From: Phycisphaerales bacterium
GTDB lineage: Bacteria > Planctomycetota > Phycisphaerae > Phycisphaerales > UBA1924
Reading direction: 5' to 3'
Length of the DNA: 64,000 nt
NCBI GenBank assembly: GCA_020427395.1
Contig: JAGQON010000008.1
Coordinates: 1 to 64,000, forward strand
The position numbers and the translations under genes were made by a program. The notes under the pieces are model-generated. The model saw only the letters and a list, made by a program, of their open reading frames with translations. It was not told where the DNA came from and made no database searches. Positions 61,065 to 64,000 of this stretch are shown piece by piece (the stretch's first letter is position 1; each line of letters starts with the position of its first letter).

Positions 61065-64000
61065 ATGTCATCACCGGCTGGGATCTCGATCAAACGCCTG
61101 GGGCTCATCGCCGCCGCGCTGCTCGCGCTGGTCTTCATCACCGTCATCGTCGTCTCGATGAGGGTGGGATCGGGCACGCCCCCCAAGTCGAGCGATCCAT
61201 TCTTTGCCGACCCCGAGGACATCGCGGATATCGAGCAGACCCAGTCCGGCGGCTCGATGTTCGTCACCATCGTCGATCAGAACGACCCCACACGCGTCTC
61301 ATCGACGCTCCAGGCCGACCGATTCGAGCCCATCGGCGAGGGGCGACGCCGCCTCGATCAGCCCGAGTCGTGGATCTACATGAAGGACGGGCGGGCCCTG
61401 CGTGTCAACGCCGACTACGCGACGATGCTCATGCCAGACCCCAACCAGGCACCCGAATCGGGCACGCTGGAGGGTAGCATCGTGATCCGCGCCTACGACA
61501 GCACACCCGCGCCGGGCACCCCCCCACCCGACACCCAGCAGCCCACGCTCACCGCACGCTTCGAAGACACGCTCGAGTTCGAACGACGCTATCTCCGCAT
61601 GCGCACTCCCGGAAGATTCGAGATCGAGTCCCGGAGCGTCGATTTCTCCGGCTCAGACCTCACAGTCATCCTCAACGACCTGCGCAGCCGCATCGAACTG
61701 ATCGATGTCATGCAAGGCGATCGACTCGTCATCCATACTGACGCGATCCAGAACCGCGATGGCGAAACCGGCGATCAATCAACTTCGTCGCAGCCTGAGA
61801 CTTCAACGGAGATCACTGCGAACATACGACCAGAGTCCTCGCCGCCCGCTAAACCCGCGGCCGAAACCAACACAACGAATCCTGCGCAGAACATTGCGAG
61901 CGAGAATACACCGACCACCCTGAGCGTTCCCGAGCAAGACATCGAACGATATCGTGTCAGCTTCGAGTCCGAGATCGTTGCCCAGATCGCCGGCTCAGGG
62001 CGGGTCAACGCAGACACCATGACACTCTGGGCCGCCATCATCGACGGGCAACTCCCTGAAGACGCGATCCGTAGAATCGCGTTCGCACCGAACGCCACCC
62101 ATGCAGAACCCGCGTCCGAGATGACCGGGTCGGTATCAGGGACGAGCACAAAGTCCTCACCGAGCGGCACGCCGCGTGCGCCGTCTAACACCAACCCGCA
62201 ACCCGCCACAACCACTTCAACCACGGACCCCGAAGGCGTGACCATCACCTGGTCCGGCCCGATGCGTGTCCGCCCCATCGACGACCAGATTCCTGATCAG
62301 TTGATCCAGGACCACCTCGCCCTCCGCCTTGAGAGCAACGAGGGCTCGGGCATCAGCATGAACGCTCCCGAGCGCGGGTTCAACGGGCAAGCCAAGCAGC
62401 TGACCTACTACGCAACCCGCGCCATCGTCGATCTCGCCGGCGAGCAGACCGATCAGGGGATCGTGCGACTCGGGGTCGATAACTCAGGCACGCTCTACGC
62501 CGAATCGCTCAACGCGGACCTCGCCAGCGGGCTCATCAAGCTCAAACGGCGCGGATCCATTACGACAACGACCGACGATCCAACCCAGACCGCCAGCGTG
62601 CAGTGGAAGAACAACGCCGAGATCAAGTTCGCCATCGATGAACAAGGCGCTCTCACGCAGCGGCTCGAGCACGCCAGCTTCGAGGGAGCCGCGATCGCCG
62701 AGCAGAACGGTAACTCCATCGGCGCCCGCATCATCGAGGCATCGCTCGACCCGGCTCTGCCGCCGGTGTCTGCGCTCCGCACCCTCAAGCTCACAGAGGG
62801 CGTGATCTCCAGCGCCGACAAGCAAATGCTCACAGGTCGCGACCTGACCATCGACTTTGAACCCAGTACCGACGGTGTCTCACCACCGCGCCCCGTCCGG
62901 GTCAGCTCCATCGGCTCATCGATGGGACGCAACGCCGACGCCATGCTCCGCGCCAACGAGATGCACGCCACGCTCGTGCGCGTCTCCGATGGCTCAACAC
63001 GCATCGAGACCGCCAGCGCCCAAGGGAATGTCAGCTACCGCGATAGCAAGCGGACCACCGCCTCCGCCAATACGCTCCAGGCCGACGGGCTCAACGAGAT
63101 CATCACCCTGACCGGCCCGGGCACCAAGGTCACCCAGGCCGGCTCGACCATCGCCGGAGAGCACATCACCTTGCGGGCGAAACGCCGGAGCATCGAAGTG
63201 GTCGGCCCGGGTACCTTCGATCACGATGTTGCGCTCAACGAATCCGAGCACGCCATTCCGGGTCAGATGGGCCAGGTCAACGCACGCTGGGATACCTCCA
63301 TGCGGTTCGAGGACACCCTCGGCACCATCGAATGCATCGGCGCTGTCCGCGTCATCTCGACCCCCGACGCACTCACGCGTGACACGCTCAAGGCCGACCG
63401 CATCACCATCAATCTCACGCCGATGCCCACCACCGATCGCATCGAGAACGCCCCATTACCGGAACGCCAGCTGATCAGTGCCCGCGCCGCAGGGCGGGCA
63501 GAGCAGGGCAAGCAGCCCGAGCCCGCGAGCATCGAGTCCCGCTCCTACTCACCAAACAACCCGGAGTTGGCGATCGGTGTCCTCTACCTTGAAGGTGCTC
63601 AGATCCTCGCCGACAACCAGAAACAGACCCTCACCGTGCCCGGCTCGGGCACGCTGCTCGTGCTCGATCGTGAGACCAAGGAAAACCCCCAGCCGAGCGA
63701 TACCGCGCTCGACGGCTCAGGGCTGACCCGCTTTACCTGGGCATCACGAATGCAGCTGGACCGAAATGTCGGGCAAGGCGTCTTTACCGGCGGCGTCAAG
63801 GTCGATCACAAGTCACTGACCAGCAACAAGATCGCGACCCTCGAAACCGATTCGCTCACCGCCAACTTTGCGAACAGCGATCCCAGCCAAATGCCCGATC
63901 AGACTCGGGAAAGCAGCAACGCACTCCGCCACGCTACGGCCGAGGGGCATGTCCGGTTCCGTTTCGAAGGGCGTGAACTGCTCAGCGATATCGCCCACTA
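61065..64000 (+). CDS. Very large LptA/OstA-like LPS transport-type protein, 5' part
   Basis: An open frame begins at the ATG at 61065 and runs to the window end without a stop (about 978 codons). It starts with an uncleaved-looking signal anchor, MSSPAGISIKRLGLIAAALL, followed by ALVFITVIVVSMRVG. The protein is periplasmic and mostly made of short beta repeats. Several phrases fit the LptA/OstA scheme: TAEGHVRFRFEGRELLSDIA near the end of the window, TGGVKVDHKSLTSNKIATLE and SAQGNVSYRDSKRTTASANT. A Ser/Thr/Pro/Gln-rich low-complexity linker lies near residues 230-385. LptA is about 180 residues, so this protein is several times longer and may form its own periplasmic bridge. It is divergent from the TIM-barrel gene. 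With hldE and lpxK it supports an LPS-bearing outer membrane. Confidence 0.72.
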   Translation, partial: MSSPAGISIKRLGLIAAALLALVFITVIVVSMRVGSGTPPKSSDPFFADPEDIADIEQTQSGGSMFVTIVDQNDPTRVSSTLQADRFEPIGEGRRRLDQPESWIYMKDGRALRVNADYATMLMPDPNQAPESGTLEGSIVIRAYDSTPAPGTPPPDTQQPTLTARFEDTLEFERRYLRMRTPGRFEIESRSVDFSGSDLTVILNDLRSRIELIDVMQGDRLVIHTDAIQNRDGETGDQSTSSQPETSTEITANIRPESSPPAKPAAETNTTNPAQNIASENTPTTLSVPEQDIERYRVSFESEIVAQIAGSGRVNADTMTLWAAIIDGQLPEDAIRRIAFAPNATHAEPASEMTGSVSGTSTKSSPSGTPRAPSNTNPQPATTTSTTDPEGVTITWSGPMRVRPIDDQIPDQLIQDHLALRLESNEGSGISMNAPERGFNGQAKQLTYYATRAIVDLAGEQTDQGIVRLGVDNSGTLYAESLNADLASGLIKLKRRGSITTTTDDPTQTASVQWKNNAEIKFAIDEQGALTQRLEHASFEGAAIAEQNGNSIGARIIEASLDPALPPVSALRTLKLTEGVISSADKQMLTGRDLTIDFEPSTDGVSPPRPVRVSSIGSSMGRNADAMLRANEMHATLVRVSDGSTRIETASAQGNVSYRDSKRTTASANTLQADGLNEIITLTGPGTKVTQAGSTIAGEHITLRAKRRSIEVVGPGTFDHDVALNESEHAIPGQMGQVNARWDTSMRFEDTLGTIECIGAVRVISTPDALTRDTLKADRITINLTPMPTTDRIENAPLPERQLISARAAGRAEQGKQPEPASIESRSYSPNNPELAIGVLYLEGAQILADNQKQTLTVPGSGTLLVLDRETKENPQPSDTALDGSGLTRFTWASRMQLDRNVGQGVFTGGVKVDHKSLTSNKIATLETDSLTANFANSDPSQMPDQTRESSNALRHATAEGHVRFRFEGRELLSDIAH

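Noticed and set aside
1..64000. tRNA genes, rRNA, CRISPR arrays, insertion sequences and prophage genes
   Set aside because: Intergenic regions were read on both strands; no tRNA T-arm/CCA pattern, no regularly spaced repeats, no transposase or integrase were recognised.

Overview
The window looks like a chromosomal segment of a planctomycete, most probably class Phycisphaerae. The DNA is GC-rich. The lineage call rests on the combination of an LPS pathway (hldE, lpxK, an LptA/OstA-like protein), type II pseudopilins with an H-x9-DG-like tail, short PEP-CTERM-like exported proteins (VPAP/IPAP tails), a membrane protein with a planctomycete-style CPFC...CPEC zinc ribbon, a B12-dependent class II ribonucleotide reductase and a degenerate TrmE-like GTPase. 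No rRNA, tRNA, CRISPR array, insertion sequence or prophage was recognised.

Layout. 1-6.8 kb: tail of a nitrilase-family gene, then rplS, rpsP and trmD, which are scattered over both strands and interrupted by an oxidoreductase, a cysteine-rich lipoprotein, hldE, an ASCH-domain protein and maf. 6.9-13 kb: a DUF11 lipoprotein, lpxK with a small membrane protein, serS, an orphan small ORF, a short conserved-looking protein and ogt. 13-20 kb: two tandem PEP-CTERM-like paralogues in a lower-GC patch, then a minus-strand run (coaX-like, truncated mnmE-like, a YfgM-like membrane protein, rluD) and a divergent unknown protein. 20.4-29 kb: a large secretin, a STAS/RsbW-type switch pair, the iscS-iscU-iscA operon, an ACT-domain protein and a TlpA-like thioredoxin. 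29-35.7 kb: trxB, a principal-type sigma factor, a UVR-motif protein, mnmG and an exported ClpP-like protein. 35.8-46.8 kb: two paralogous pseudopilins, a WcaJ-like sugar transferase, a CbpA-type co-chaperone, a CpcT/CpeT-FKBP fusion, two paralogous membrane proteins, mdh, an unknown protein and a CPBP protease. 46.9-52.5 kb: a strongly structured non-coding stretch, nrdJ, dcd and a hairpin-rich leader before dcd. 52.5-64 kb: a FlgI-HEAT lipoprotein, plsC, a zinc-ribbon membrane protein, a minimal flagellin, a GT4 glycosyltransferase, pyrD, cmk, a TIM-barrel protein and the 5' part of a very large LptA/OstA-like gene that leaves the window open.

How the genes fit together. Most are core functions: translation (rplS, rpsP, trmD, serS, rluD, mnmG), nucleotide supply (nrdJ, dcd, pyrD, cmk, maf), Fe-S assembly, redox (trxB, TlpA-like) and the outer envelope (hldE, lpxK, LptA-like, secretin, lipoproteins, WcaJ-like transferase). 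Genes are in short operons with 4-nt start/stop overlaps, closed by strong GC-rich hairpin terminators, several of which serve both strands.

The most promising unexplained signals are the multi-stem RNA candidate between nrdJ and the CPBP protease (46861-47286, minus strand), the hairpin-rich dcd-nrdJ leader, the FlgI-HEAT lipoprotein, the CpcT-FKBP fusion, and the overlapping pair of a CoaX lacking its catalytic aspartate and an MnmE-like GTPase lacking its C-terminal cysteine. All calls are by eye; no database search was possible.
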